Part shown: positions 27,903-36,592 of the stretch, piece after piece
How the letters are laid out: each line of letters opens with the position of its first letter
How positions within the stretch are numbered: the first letter of the stretch is position 1
Source: Hyphomicrobiales bacterium
GTDB lineage: Bacteria > Pseudomonadota > Alphaproteobacteria > Rhizobiales > Beijerinckiaceae
Assembly (NCBI GenBank): GCA_900470095.1
Contig: UBZM01000021.1
Span: 73,535 to 137,534 of the forward strand
DNA: 64,000 bases
Direction of reading: 5' to 3'
The notes under the pieces: model-generated
The model's input: only the letters and a program-made list of their open reading frames with translations
Databases searched by the model: none
Told to the model about the DNA's origin: nothing
Program-made: the position numbers and the translations under genes

Positions 27903-29719
27903 GAGGCTCTCTTCAGGCTGATCGTGAAGGTGCTGCCCTCGCCGGGGCGGCTGGCGGCATTCAGCGTGCCGCCGAAGGCCGCGACGATATCATGCGAGAT
28001 CACCAGCCCGAGGCCGAGTCCGCGCGACTTCGTGGTGCGGAACGGGGTGAAGAGCGCCGCCAGGGCCTCCGCGTCGAGCCCCGGTCCGTTATCGACGATG
28101 GCGATCTCCACGTACTCGGCTTCAGTCGCGATGCTGATGGCGAGCCGCGGTGCCTGCCCGTTCCGCCGCTGGGCCATGGCCTCGATGGCGTTGCGCATCA
28201 GGTTGACGAGGACCTGTTCGAGTTCGACCGGGCGGGCAAGCACCGAGACCGGCGGGGTCAGCGCCGGGACCACCGGCGTGACGCCGGCCTGGCGTAGCGC
28301 GGCATCGAGGATCATCAGCGCGCCGTCGATCGCCTCTCGAAGATCGACCGGCCCAAGCGGCCCCCCGCCGCGCCGCGCGAAGCCGCGCAGCGTGTCCGTG
28401 ATGGTGCCGATCCGCTCGGTCAGCCTGACGATCTTGCCGAGCGCGCCGTCGACGCTGGCCGCATCCGTACGCTCGAGGAAGGCGCGGGCATTCTCGGCAT
28501 AGGTCCGCATTGCCGCGAGAGGCTGGTTGATCTCGTGGGCGACGCCGGCCGTGACCTGGCCGAGCGTCGCGAGCCGGTTGGCCTTCGCCAATTCCTCGCG
28601 CGCATCGGAGAGGCGCTCCTGCGCCCGCGTGCGCTCCGCCATCTCTTCGACGAGCCGCTCATTCGCTCCGGCGAGCGCGGCGGTGCGCTCGGCGACGCGC
28701 CGTTCGAGCTCGTCCTTGATCCGCGCCTCGGCGCTGCGCCGGGCGAGATTGACCTGGCGGCGGCGCAGCGCCAGCGCGCCGAGCGCGGCGCCCGGCATGA
28801 GCAGGAGCGCGATGAGCGTCTGCAACTCCGCCCGCTGGTCGCGGATCGCCTGGTCGACCGGGAGGAGCACTTCGAGCCTCCAGTCGGTGGTCGGGATCGG
28901 GATACGGGAGGCGATATGCGCGCCGGCAACAGCGCCGGTGCCGCGGACGATTTCGCCCTCGCGCTGCAAGGGCAACAGCGTCAGCGGCGCGGCGCCGAAT
29001 TGCAGCGACTGCCTGATGTCCGCTGCTGTCTGCGAGGCGAGGGCCTCTTCGACCCGGAAGCGCCAGTCCGCAAATGTGGAGAGCAGCACGACGCCGCGCT
29101 TGTCGACGACGAAGGTCTGCCCGCCCAGCGCCCGCCAATCGGCCTCGACCTGGTCGAACTCGACCTTGACCACGATCACGCCGAGAGCGGTCTCGCCGTC
29201 GTCCACGCGGCTGGTGATGTAGAGCCCGGGACGCTTGCTGACCGTCCCGAGCGCAAACTGCTCAGCCGCGCCGCCGGAGACGGCAGCGCTGAAATAGTCG
29301 CGGAAGGCGTAGTCGTTGCCGACGAAACTCGTCGGCTCGCGCCAGTTGCTCGCGGCGATCGTGATCCCGTCCTTGCCGAGCACATAGATCACGGCGGCGC
29401 GGGTTTCGCGCGCGATCGCCTCCAGCTTGCTGTCGAGGGCCTGTCTGTCGCCATCGACCAAGGCTGCACGCACGTCGGGATCGCGCGCCAGGATGACCGG
29501 CAATGCGCGCTGCTTCTCCAGTTCGCCGCGCAGGATCGCGAGCGCCAGCGTGCCGGCATCCTCGGCGCGGGCGCGCGTCGTCGCGATGGCGCGGTTACGG
29601 CCGATATCGCCGGCGATCACGAAGGCGACGACGGCGATGGCCGCGACCAGGAGCGCGAAGGCAATCCAGAGGCGCCTGGCGGCCCGGCGATCACGCTCTT
29701 CCGGCAGGGGCATGGTCAT
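27899..29719 (-). CDS. dctB: C4-dicarboxylate sensor histidine kinase DctB
   Basis: This 606-residue membrane kinase has TM1 ([19 protein letters not shown]), a periplasmic double-PAS (PDC) sensor with the DctB-type [18 protein letters not shown] and [14 protein letters not shown], and TM2 near residue 300 ([17 protein letters not shown]). A coiled coil ([20 protein letters not shown]) leads to HisKA ([19 protein letters not shown]) and HATPase_c ([17 protein letters not shown]). It senses succinate, fumarate or malate in the periplasm, by family knowledge. It is divergent from dctA. Confidence 0.95.
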   Translation of the reverse strand: MTMPLPEERDRRAARRLWIAFALLVAAIAVVAFVIAGDIGRNRAIATTRARAEDAGTLALAILRGELEKQRALPVILARDPDVRAALVDGDRQALDSKLEAIARETRAAVIYVLGKDGITIAASNWREPTSFVGNDYAFRDYFSAAVSGGAAEQFALGTVSKRPGLYITSRVDDGETALGVIVVKVEFDQVEADWRALGGQTFVVDKRGVVLLSTFADWRFRVEEALASQTAADIRQSLQFGAAPLTLLPLQREGEIVRGTGAVAGAHIASRIPIPTTDWRLEVLLPVDQAIRDQRAELQTLIALLLMPGAALGALALRRRQVNLARRSAEARIKDELERRVAERTAALAGANERLVEEMAERTRAQERLSDAREELAKANRLATLGQVTAGVAHEINQPLAAMRTYAENARAFLERTDAASVDGALGKIVRLTERIGTITDTLRGFARRGGGPLGPVDLREAIDGALMILDAALRQAGVTPVVPALTPPVSVLARPVELEQVLVNLMRNAIEAMAQRRNGQAPRLAISIATEAEYVEIAIVDNGPGLDAEALAALFTPFRTTKSRGLGLGLVISHDIVAAFGGTLNAASRPGEGSTFTISLKRAS

Positions 29720-29728
29720 GTCCCATCA

Positions 29729-29746
29729 TGTGCGGAAATCCGCACA
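29729..29746. promoter_or_regulatory. DctD-type upstream site 1 (perfect palindrome)
   Basis: TGTGCGGA-AA-TCCGCACA, a perfect 8-bp inverted repeat, lies about 130 bp upstream of the sigma-54 promoter of dctA and 10 bp from the dctB start. A related half-conserved copy follows 32 bp downstream, about three helix turns, as expected for tandem NtrC-family activator sites. Confidence 0.75.
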
Positions 29747-29760
29747 AATCAACCCTTCCC

Positions 29761-29778
29761 TGTGCGGAGTGCCGCCAG
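29761..29778. promoter_or_regulatory. DctD-type upstream site 2 (imperfect)
   Basis: TGTGCGGAGTGCCGCCAG repeats the left arm of site 1 exactly (TGTGCGGA) and has a degenerate right arm. Its centre is 32 bp from the centre of site 1, so both lie on the same face of the helix. It is probably the weaker of a cooperative pair. Confidence 0.65.
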
Positions 29779-29851
29779 GGTATCTCCGCAAAGGGGACGT
29801 CGGAGCCGATCAAGTCTTTGAAATAGAGCGATTAAATTCATCGCCAGGGCT

Positions 29852-29866
29852 TGGCATGGCGATTGC
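29852..29866 (+). promoter_or_regulatory. Sigma-54 promoter of dctA
   Basis: TGGCATGGCGATTGC fits the -24/-12 consensus TGGCAYG-N4-TTGC, with GG (29853-29854) and GC (29865-29866) ten bases apart. Transcription would start near 29878, leaving a leader of about 55 nt before the dctA ATG. Confidence 0.88.
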
Positions 29867-29932
29867 CAACAGGGCGGTCAAGCGGCGTCCAGAACAGCAA
29901 GAACACCGCGAGACCGACCCAAGGAGGAAGCC

Positions 29933-31267
29933 ATGGCGATCACGCTCGACCAGGCGCCGGCACAGCCGGCCCCTGCCAGGAAATTCTATCAGCATCTCTA
30001 TGTGCAGGTGCTCGCGGCCATCGCGGCCGGCATCCTGCTCGGTCATTTTTGGCCGGAGCAGGGCGCTGCCCTCAAGCCGCTCGGAGACGCCTTCATCAAG
30101 CTGGTGAAGATGATCATTGCGCCCGTCATCTTCCTGACGGTCTCGACCGGCATAGCCGGGATGAGCGACATGCAGAAAGTCGGGCGCGTCGCCGGCAAGG
30201 CGATGATCTACTTCCTGACCTTCTCCACCCTGGCACTGGTCGTCGGCCTGGTGGTCGGCAATCTGCTGCAGCCAGGAGCCGGCCTGCACATCAATCCCGC
30301 CAGCCTCGACGCGAAATCGGTGCAGGGCTACGCGACCCAGGCGCATGATTCCAGCGTGGTCGGCTTCCTCCAGAACATCATCCCGAACACGATCGTCGGC
30401 GCCTTCGCCTCCGGCGACATTCTGCAGGTGCTGTTCTTCTCGGTCCTGTTTGGCCTGTCGCTCTCGATGGTGGGCGAGCGCGGTAAGCCGGTGCTCGACT
30501 TCCTGCAGGCGCTGTCGGCGCCGATCTTCAAGCTTGTCGCCATCCTGATGAAGGCGGCTCCGCTCGGCGCCTTCGGCGCCATGGCCTTCACCATCGGCCG
30601 CTACGGCATTGGCTCCGTCGCCAATCTGGCGATGCTGATCGGCACCTTCTACCTGACCTCGGCGATCTTCGTGCTCGTCGTGCTCGGTGCGGTCGCGCGC
30701 TATAACGGGTTCTCGATCCTGGCGCTGATCCGCTACATCAAGGACGAGATTCTGCTGGTGATCGGCACCTCCTCCTCTGAAGCCGCGCTGCCGAGCCTGA
30801 TGGAAAAGATGGAACTGGCCGGCTGCAAGCGCTCCGTCGTCGGCCTTGTCGTGCCGACCGGCTACTCGTTCAACCTCGACGGCACCAATATCTATATGAC
30901 GCTGGCGGCGCTCTTCATCGCCCAGGCCATGGACATCCACCTGCCGCTTGGCGACCAGATCCTGCTGCTGCTGGTGGCGATGCTCAGCTCGAAGGGCGCA
31001 GCCGGCATCACTGGCGCTGGCTTCATCACACTTGCCGCTACCTTGTCCGTGGTGCCGGCGGTCCCGGTCGCCGGCATGGCGCTGATCCTCGGCATCGACC
31101 GGTTCATGTCGGAATGCCGTGCCGTGACCAACTTCATCGGCAATGCCGTCGCCACGATCGTCGTGGCACGCTGGGAGGGCGAACTCGATCAGGACCAACT
31201 CAGGGCCGCGCTGAGCGGCAGCCTGCCGGACCCGCTCGACGAGCCCTTGATGGCCCCGGCGGAGTGA
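29933..31267 (+). CDS. dctA: C4-dicarboxylate:H+/Na+ symporter DctA
   Basis: The 444-residue DAACS-family transporter takes up succinate, fumarate and malate across the inner membrane. It shows the family marks [20 protein letters not shown], the serine-rich hairpin [16 protein letters not shown] and the helix-breaking motif [20 protein letters not shown]. About eight membrane helices are expected. The ATG at 29933 has GGAGGAAG upstream. Expression should depend on sigma-54 and DctBD. A strong hairpin follows at 31302-31344. Confidence 0.95.
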   Translation: MAITLDQAPAQPAPARKFYQHLYVQVLAAIAAGILLGHFWPEQGAALKPLGDAFIKLVKMIIAPVIFLTVSTGIAGMSDMQKVGRVAGKAMIYFLTFSTLALVVGLVVGNLLQPGAGLHINPASLDAKSVQGYATQAHDSSVVGFLQNIIPNTIVGAFASGDILQVLFFSVLFGLSLSMVGERGKPVLDFLQALSAPIFKLVAILMKAAPLGAFGAMAFTIGRYGIGSVANLAMLIGTFYLTSAIFVLVVLGAVARYNGFSILALIRYIKDEILLVIGTSSSEAALPSLMEKMELAGCKRSVVGLVVPTGYSFNLDGTNIYMTLAALFIAQAMDIHLPLGDQILLLLVAMLSSKGAAGITGAGFITLAATLSVVPAVPVAGMALILGIDRFMSECRAVTNFIGNAVATIVVARWEGELDQDQLRAALSGSLPDPLDEPLMAPAE

Positions 31268-31301
31268 GCCCTGCCGGCGCGGGCTGATCAGTCCGCAGCG
31301 C

Positions 31302-31344
31302 AGGGCCATGCCTGATCGGCCTCGCGCCGGTCGGGCATGGCCCT
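31302..31344. terminator. Terminator between dctA and the convergent LysR gene
   Basis: AGGGCCATGCC (31302-31312) pairs with GGCATGGCCCT (31334-31344), and the inner TGATCGG/CCGGTCG extend the stem, giving a long GC hairpin between the two convergent genes. There is no T-run. Confidence 0.65.
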
Positions 31345-31371
31345 CGCCACCTGCCTGGGGGGCGCTGCACT

Positions 31372-32262
31372 CTAGAAGCCGCGATCGGCCGCGCCTCCCT
31401 TGAAGGCAGCAAGCGCAATGGCGACGAACGCGCCGACGCTTCCCAGGGTGCGGGTCTCCCGGCGTGTGACCAGATACTCTCCGGCCACCACATTGAAGTC
31501 GCTGACAGTCAGCGCGCGCAGCCGGGGGTCGAAGCCGCGCTCGCGGTCGAGCACGATTCCGATGCCGATCCCGGCCGCTACGGCCTCCTTGACCGCCTCC
31601 CGGCTGCCGAGGACCAGATGCGGCGCGATCTCGACGCCGTGGTCGGCCAGCGCCGTCTCGAAGAGATGGCGGGTCATCGAGCCGGCCTCGCGCGTGACGA
31701 GGCGCTGACCCAAAAGTTCGCCCGCCTCGATCTGCACGCGCTCCCACCAGGGATGACCGGCATGCACCAAAATCTCCAGACGCTGATCGAGCAGGAAGTC
31801 GCAGGCAAAATCGGGATGCGGCTCGCGCAGCGTCGCGATGCCGATATCGACACGGTGCTGCGCGACGAGGTCCAGCAGGTTGCTGGAGTTTTCGAGCCGC
31901 AGGTCGAGCTGTACGCCCGGATGCTCGGCGGTAAAGCGTTTCAGGATCGGCATGGCCACATAGGGCGCGCACAGACCGATGGCGAGGTGTCCGGTGGCAA
32001 GGCTACGGCCGTCGCTCATCCGGGCTGAGATGTCGTCGAGCATCAGGATCGCCTGCCTGACTTTCGGCAGCAGGTCCAGCGCGTCCGGCGTCAGTTCGAC
32101 GCCGCCCGCCATGCGCAGGAACAAGCGCGTCCCGACAGCATCCTCGAGGGATTTCACATGCTGCGTGATCGCGGGCTGGCTGACGCCCAGCGCCTGGGCG
32201 GCGGCTGAGAACGTGCGATGGCTCGCGACGGCGTGGAAGGCACGGAGTTGGGACAGGTTCAT
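31372..32262 (-). CDS. LysR-family regulator of the phosphonate locus (predicted)
   Basis: This 296-residue protein has the LysR HTH (MNLSQLRAFHAVASHRTFSA, TQHVKSLEDAVGTRLF) and a substrate-binding domain (LAIGLCAPYVAMPILKRF...). It is divergent, with a 97-bp gap, from an ABC transporter operon of the 2-aminoethylphosphonate type, so it is the likely regulator of that operon. The gap contains a GAAT-N12-ATTC dyad fitting a LysR T-N11-A site. The inducer would then be an aminophosphonate (inference). Confidence 0.9.
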   Translation of the reverse strand: MNLSQLRAFHAVASHRTFSAAAQALGVSQPAITQHVKSLEDAVGTRLFLRMAGGVELTPDALDLLPKVRQAILMLDDISARMSDGRSLATGHLAIGLCAPYVAMPILKRFTAEHPGVQLDLRLENSSNLLDLVAQHRVDIGIATLREPHPDFACDFLLDQRLEILVHAGHPWWERVQIEAGELLGQRLVTREAGSMTRHLFETALADHGVEIAPHLVLGSREAVKEAVAAGIGIGIVLDRERGFDPRLRALTVSDFNVVAGEYLVTRRETRTLGSVGAFVAIALAAFKGGAADRGF

Positions 32263-32278
32263 GGGCGGGCCGGCCTTA

Positions 32279-32298
32279 GAATAAGTAAAGCTTCATTC
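32279..32298. promoter_or_regulatory. Candidate LysR-binding dyad
   Basis: GAATAAGTAAAGCTTCATTC is an imperfect dyad (GAAT..AG / CTTCATTC) containing a T-N11-A core. It lies just upstream of the LysR start and 62 bp from the substrate-binding-protein start. No other comparable dyad is seen in the gap. Confidence 0.4.
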
Positions 32299-32359
32299 CA
32301 GTGTCATACAATTTAGCAACACTTATATCACGACAGCTCCTAAAGGCACGGAGACATTC

Positions 32360-33331
32360 ATGCCAAGCCCCAGCATCAAAGGCCTCACACGGATCGCCGC
32401 CATCGCGGCGGCGGCGTTCACCCTGGCAGGCGGCGCCGCGCTCGCCAGGGAGGTCGTGATCTACAACGCCTCCGACAGCGTCAACACCGCCCTCGTCGGC
32501 GCCTTCAAGAAGAAACATCCCGATATCGACGTGAAGTTCGTATCGGGTTCGACCGGTCCGATCGCCGAGCGCGCCATCGCCGAAAAGGGCAAGCCGCAGG
32601 CCGACGTCGTCTATCTCGTCAACAACGCTGCTCTGGAGCAGCTCAAGCAGGCCGGCGTGTTCGAGCCCTACGAGCCGAGGGGCTCGAAGATCCTGCCCGC
32701 CTTCCGCGACGATGACGGCTTCTACAGCAAGTACTTCGCGACGACGATGTGCATGGTCGTGAACAAGGAGCGGCTGGCGCAAAAGGGCCTGCCGATGCCT
32801 GTGACCTGGGAAGATCTGATCAGGCCGGCTTATCGCAAGGAGATTTCGCTGCCGTCGCCGCTCAAATCCGGCACTGGCGGCGCCATCCTCACCACTTTCG
32901 TCGACGCTTTCGGCTGGCCGTTCGTCGAGAACCTGCACGAGAACGTCTACCAGTACTCCGATGGCGGCTCCGGCGGCGCCCAACTGGCCGGCGCAGGCGA
33001 GGTCGCGATCGGCCTGACCTTCGATACGACCTGCTTCGAGACCAAGGCCTCGGGCAAGCCGGTCGAGATCGTCTATGGCCGGATCACGCCCAACGTGACG
33101 GAGGGCGGTGGCCTCGTCGCCGGCGGGCCCAACCCGACAGAAGCCAAGGTCTTCCTCGATTTCATGGCGAGCGACGATGCCGCCGCTGTGCTCGGCAAGG
33201 TGGTTGGCGCGACCACGGTGCCCGGGCACGGCCTGGTCGATCTGAAGCAGATCACGCTCTGGCAGATGCGCCGCCCGGTCGACATGACCGCGTTCCGGCG
33301 CGAATTCGCCAGCCGCATCCTCAAGCAGTGA
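32360..33331 (+). CDS. ABC transporter substrate-binding protein, 2-aminoethylphosphonate type
   Basis: This 323-residue periplasmic protein has a signal peptide (IAAIAAAAFTLAGGAALA) and an extracellular solute-binding fold similar to Fe3+/AEP binding proteins: REVVIYNASDSVNTALVGAF, FVSGSTGPIAERAIAEKG, QADVVYLVNNAALEQL and the NVTEGGGLVAGGPNPTEAK loop. The following PbfA-like enzyme favours an aminophosphonate over iron as ligand, and no iron-ligand Tyr pair is evident. It is the first gene of a four-gene unit with overlaps between the later members. Confidence 0.83.
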   Translation: MPSPSIKGLTRIAAIAAAAFTLAGGAALAREVVIYNASDSVNTALVGAFKKKHPDIDVKFVSGSTGPIAERAIAEKGKPQADVVYLVNNAALEQLKQAGVFEPYEPRGSKILPAFRDDDGFYSKYFATTMCMVVNKERLAQKGLPMPVTWEDLIRPAYRKEISLPSPLKSGTGGAILTTFVDAFGWPFVENLHENVYQYSDGGSGGAQLAGAGEVAIGLTFDTTCFETKASGKPVEIVYGRITPNVTEGGGLVAGGPNPTEAKVFLDFMASDDAAAVLGKVVGATTVPGHGLVDLKQITLWQMRRPVDMTAFRREFASRILKQ

Positions 33332-33344
33332 CGGATCCGGAACT

Positions 33345-34472
33345 GTGATCGAACTGGCGACCCCGCCTGTTGCCGCAGAGCGGCCGACCCTCGCGAGGGG
33401 CCGGCCGCATCTGGCTGTGCGCGATATCGTCAAATCCTATGGCGGCTCCGCCCGGGCGGTCGATGCCGTCACACTCGATCTCGCCAGGGGCGAGTTCGTG
33501 ACCCTGCTCGGCGATTCCGGCTGTGGCAAGACGAGCCTGCTCCGGATCATAGCCGGCTTCGTGCGGCCAGATGGCGGGCGCGTCCTGCGCGCGGAGGAGG
33601 ATGTCACCGACATGGCTCCCGCGCGCCGGCGCATGGGCTTCGTCTTCCAGTCCTACGCGCTGTTCCCGACGAAGACCGTCGCGGAAAATATCGGTTTCGC
33701 GCTCACGATCGCCTCGCGCGGCCGCGAGGAACGGGAGCGTCGCGTCGCGGAGCTGGCGCGACTTGTCGAGATGGAGCGGCTGCTCGAACGCTATCCGCAC
33801 GAATTGTCCGGCGGCCAGCAGCAACGCGTCGCGCTGGCACGTGCGCTCGCGTCCGATCCCGAGGTGTTGCTGCTCGACGAGCCGATGTCGGCACTCGATG
33901 CGCGCATCCGCGTCAAGCTCCGCAATGAGCTGCGGTCGATCATCGACAGGCTCGGCATCACGACCCTCTATGTGACGCATGACCAGGAAGAAGCCCTGGC
34001 CCTGTCCGACAGGGTCGCGGTGATGCGCAACGGACGCTTCGAGCAGATCGGCACGCCCGCGGAAATCTATCACCGCCCCGGTTCCATCTTCGTCGCGCAG
34101 TTCATCGGCGTCTCGAACCTGATCGAAGGGCATGCTGTGGCCGGCGGCGTGGACGCCTATGGCGAGCTCTGGCCCATGGCGCTCCCGCCCGAGATCAGAT
34201 CCGGCGAACGCGTCACCGCGGTCTATCGGCCCGAGCATATTGCGGTCGACTCAGCTGCCCACTCCGGGGTAATCGGGCTCCCTGGGCGGATCGCGGGCTC
34301 GGCCTTCCTTGGTGCCGTCGTGCGCCTCACCGTGACGCTCGACTCCGGGCGGACTGTCATCGCCGATTGCCCGTCGCACGAGGCGGAGCGGATCGGCATA
34401 CGCGGCGCGCCGGTCATCGTCATGCCGGATGCACGCCGCGCGGCGCTGATTCCGGCGCGGGGGCGGTCATGA
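33345..34472 (+). CDS. ABC transporter ATP-binding subunit, aminophosphonate type
   Basis: This 375-residue ATPase has Walker A GDSGCGKTSL, the Q-loop in FVFQSYALFP, signature LSGGQQQRVALARAL, Walker B VLLLDEPMSALD and switch His in YVTHDQEEAL. A C-terminal TOBE domain follows (YRPEHIAVDS..., AGSAFLGAVVRLTVTLDSG). It belongs to the spermidine/iron/phosphonate (CUT1-like) importers. The start is a GTG at 33345, 13 bp after the preceding stop. Its TGA overlaps the permease ATG by four bases. Confidence 0.92.
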   Translation: MIELATPPVAAERPTLARGRPHLAVRDIVKSYGGSARAVDAVTLDLARGEFVTLLGDSGCGKTSLLRIIAGFVRPDGGRVLRAEEDVTDMAPARRRMGFVFQSYALFPTKTVAENIGFALTIASRGREERERRVAELARLVEMERLLERYPHELSGGQQQRVALARALASDPEVLLLDEPMSALDARIRVKLRNELRSIIDRLGITTLYVTHDQEEALALSDRVAVMRNGRFEQIGTPAEIYHRPGSIFVAQFIGVSNLIEGHAVAGGVDAYGELWPMALPPEIRSGERVTAVYRPEHIAVDSAAHSGVIGLPGRIAGSAFLGAVVRLTVTLDSGRTVIADCPSHEAERIGIRGAPVIVMPDARRAALIPARGRS

Positions 34473-36592
34473 CGCGCCTGCTGCGCCAATTGCCGCGCGC
34501 ACTCGCGAGCGGCATCGTCACGCTGCTGCTGCTTGTCTTCATCGGCGTGCCGATCGGCGCGGTATTGGTCAACAGCTTCGTCATCTCCGGCCCGATGCCA
34601 CCGGCACGGCTCAGGGCTGTCACGGTCGATGCGCTTGATCGGCTCCCGACGGAAGACAGGGCGGCCCTGATGCGCCGCTGGAGCGAGTCGGCGACCGAGC
34701 AGGAACGCGTCGAAGCGAGCGCGACCGCATTCCGGCTCGCGGGGCTGACACCGCCATGGGACCGCACTGCCCCCTATTCCGAACAGGCCGGGGCAATGCA
34801 GGCCGCGCTCGCCGCGCTGGGGCCGCTGGACAGGGCCGAGGTGGCCGACAATCAGGCGATCGCGCATGTGATGTTGCACAAGCGGACTGCGCTCGCCTTC
34901 AGGGTGAAGGGCTTGATCGGCCAGCAGGCGTTCGACACGCTGCGCAACGGCTCCGAGGAGCGCTGGGGGATCGACCACTACCTCAAGGTTTTTCAGGATT
35001 CCTATCTGCGAAACGCTGCATTCAACAGCCTGATGCTCGCCGGCCTGTCGGTGGTCTTCACGGTGTCCCTGGCCTTCGCGCTGGCTTACGGCATCAATTG
35101 CGGCGGCGTGCCCTGGCCTTCCGTGATGCGGGGCGTCTTCCTGATGCCGCTGGTCGCACCGCCGGTGCTGATCGCGACCGCGACCGTGATGCTGTTCGGC
35201 CGGCGCGGGTTGGTGACGCATTCGCTGCTCGACCAGGGCCTCGGGCTCATCGACGCTGACGAGACCAATCTCTACGGTCTTCTCGGCGTCGTGCTGGCAC
35301 AGACATTGTCGTTCATGCCGGCGACGCTGATCATTCTCGACAACGTCCTGCGCCGGCAGGACGGGCGCATCGACGAGGCTGCCGCCGGGCTTGGCGCCGG
35401 TCACTTCACCACCTTCCGCCATGTCACGCTGCCGCTGGCCTTGCCCGCGATCAAACGCGCGATCGTGCTCGTCTTCATCATGAGCCTCACGGATTTCGGC
35501 AATCCGCTGATTCTCGGCCGCGATACCCCCGTTCTCGCCGGGATCGTCTATGACGAGATCACCGCCTACAGGAATACGCCGCTTGCAGCCGCGCTCTGTG
35601 TCTGGCTGATCATCCCCTCCCTTCTGCTCTATCTCGGCCTCGAGTTGTTCGGGCGCCGCAAGGGCTATTCGAGCGCGAGCATCGCGGGGCGCTCCGAGCT
35701 GCCGATGCCGCGCTCCTGGCGCATCGGCCTGGCCGCGCTGGCCGGGACGGTCGGTGCGCTCATCTTCGCGGTCTATGGCACCATGGCGCTGGGTGCGGTG
35801 ACAAAGGTCTGGGGCACCGACTGGAGCCTGACGCTCGGCCATTTCACGGGAGAAGCCGCACAGGTCGGCCTTGCCGGCACGGGCTATGGCAGCTCCGAGC
35901 GCGGTCTGGATCTCGTCTGGGAAAGCCTGCGCATCGGTGTGATCGCGGGCCCGGTGGGCGGGTTGTTCGCCGTGGTGATCGCCTATGTCGTCGAACGCCT
36001 GCGGCCGCCGGGCGCCAACCTCATCGTCTTTCTCGTGTTGGTGCCGGCGATCCTGCCGGGCATCATCTTCGGCATCGGTTATATCGTTGCCTTCAACATT
36101 CCCTTCGGCATTCCGGCTCTGTCGCTGACCGGCACCTCGGCGATCCTGGTCGTCAACATCCTGTTCTCGAACATCTTTGTCGGCGTGCTGGCCGCCCGCG
36201 CAGCCCTCCAGCGTGTGGACCGTTCCATCGACGAAGCGGCGGAAAGTCTCGGCGCGGGCCTCATCCTGCGCTTCCTGAATGTTACGCTGCCGATCTTGCT
36301 GCCTGCCCTGCTGCTCGGCATGCTCTATGTCTTCATCGACGCGCTGACGACGCTGTCTTCGATCATCTTCCTGGTCTCCGGCAACCATAAGCTCGCGTCG
36401 GTGGCGATCTTCAATCACGCCAGCTCCGGAGAATTTGGCTACGCCGCCGCCAAGAGCCTCGTCCTGCTGGCCTTCGCTCTCGCCGCGATTGGCCTCGCAA
36501 GACTGATCGAAAGGCGCAGGGAGCCTGGTCGGCGCCGGCTCTCGCCACTGCGTCGGCCGACGTTGCCGCGCTTCTCAGGATTCTCGAAATGA
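34469..36592 (+). CDS. Fused ABC permease (two domains), aminophosphonate type
   Basis: The 707-residue permease carries two binding-protein-dependent transport domains in one chain, shown by two EAA loops, EAAAGLGAGHFTTFRHVTLP and EAAESLGAGLILRFLNVTLP, with about 12 membrane helices. Between TM1 and TM2 lies an unusually long polar segment (about residues 40-180) rich in charged helices (LPTEDRAALMRRWSESATEQ). It probably lies in the periplasm. Fused permeases are known for AEP (PhnU2-type) and FbpB-type importers. The ATG overlaps the ATPase stop and its own stop overlaps the next ATG, both by four bases. Confidence 0.9.
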   Translation: MTRLLRQLPRALASGIVTLLLLVFIGVPIGAVLVNSFVISGPMPPARLRAVTVDALDRLPTEDRAALMRRWSESATEQERVEASATAFRLAGLTPPWDRTAPYSEQAGAMQAALAALGPLDRAEVADNQAIAHVMLHKRTALAFRVKGLIGQQAFDTLRNGSEERWGIDHYLKVFQDSYLRNAAFNSLMLAGLSVVFTVSLAFALAYGINCGGVPWPSVMRGVFLMPLVAPPVLIATATVMLFGRRGLVTHSLLDQGLGLIDADETNLYGLLGVVLAQTLSFMPATLIILDNVLRRQDGRIDEAAAGLGAGHFTTFRHVTLPLALPAIKRAIVLVFIMSLTDFGNPLILGRDTPVLAGIVYDEITAYRNTPLAAALCVWLIIPSLLLYLGLELFGRRKGYSSASIAGRSELPMPRSWRIGLAALAGTVGALIFAVYGTMALGAVTKVWGTDWSLTLGHFTGEAAQVGLAGTGYGSSERGLDLVWESLRIGVIAGPVGGLFAVVIAYVVERLRPPGANLIVFLVLVPAILPGIIFGIGYIVAFNIPFGIPALSLTGTSAILVVNILFSNIFVGVLAARAALQRVDRSIDEAAESLGAGLILRFLNVTLPILLPALLLGMLYVFIDALTTLSSIIFLVSGNHKLASVAIFNHASSGEFGYAAAKSLVLLAFALAAIGLARLIERRREPGRRRLSPLRRPTLPRFSGFSK

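Noticed and set aside
26466..28502. A 678-codon open frame on the plus strand opposite dctD and dctB
   Set aside because: It is antisense to two well-supported genes and has no motif of its own.
34223..36418. A 731-codon open frame on the minus strand opposite the fused permease
   Set aside because: It translates to low-complexity Asp/Arg/Gln-rich sequence, while the plus strand shows two EAA loops and membrane helices.
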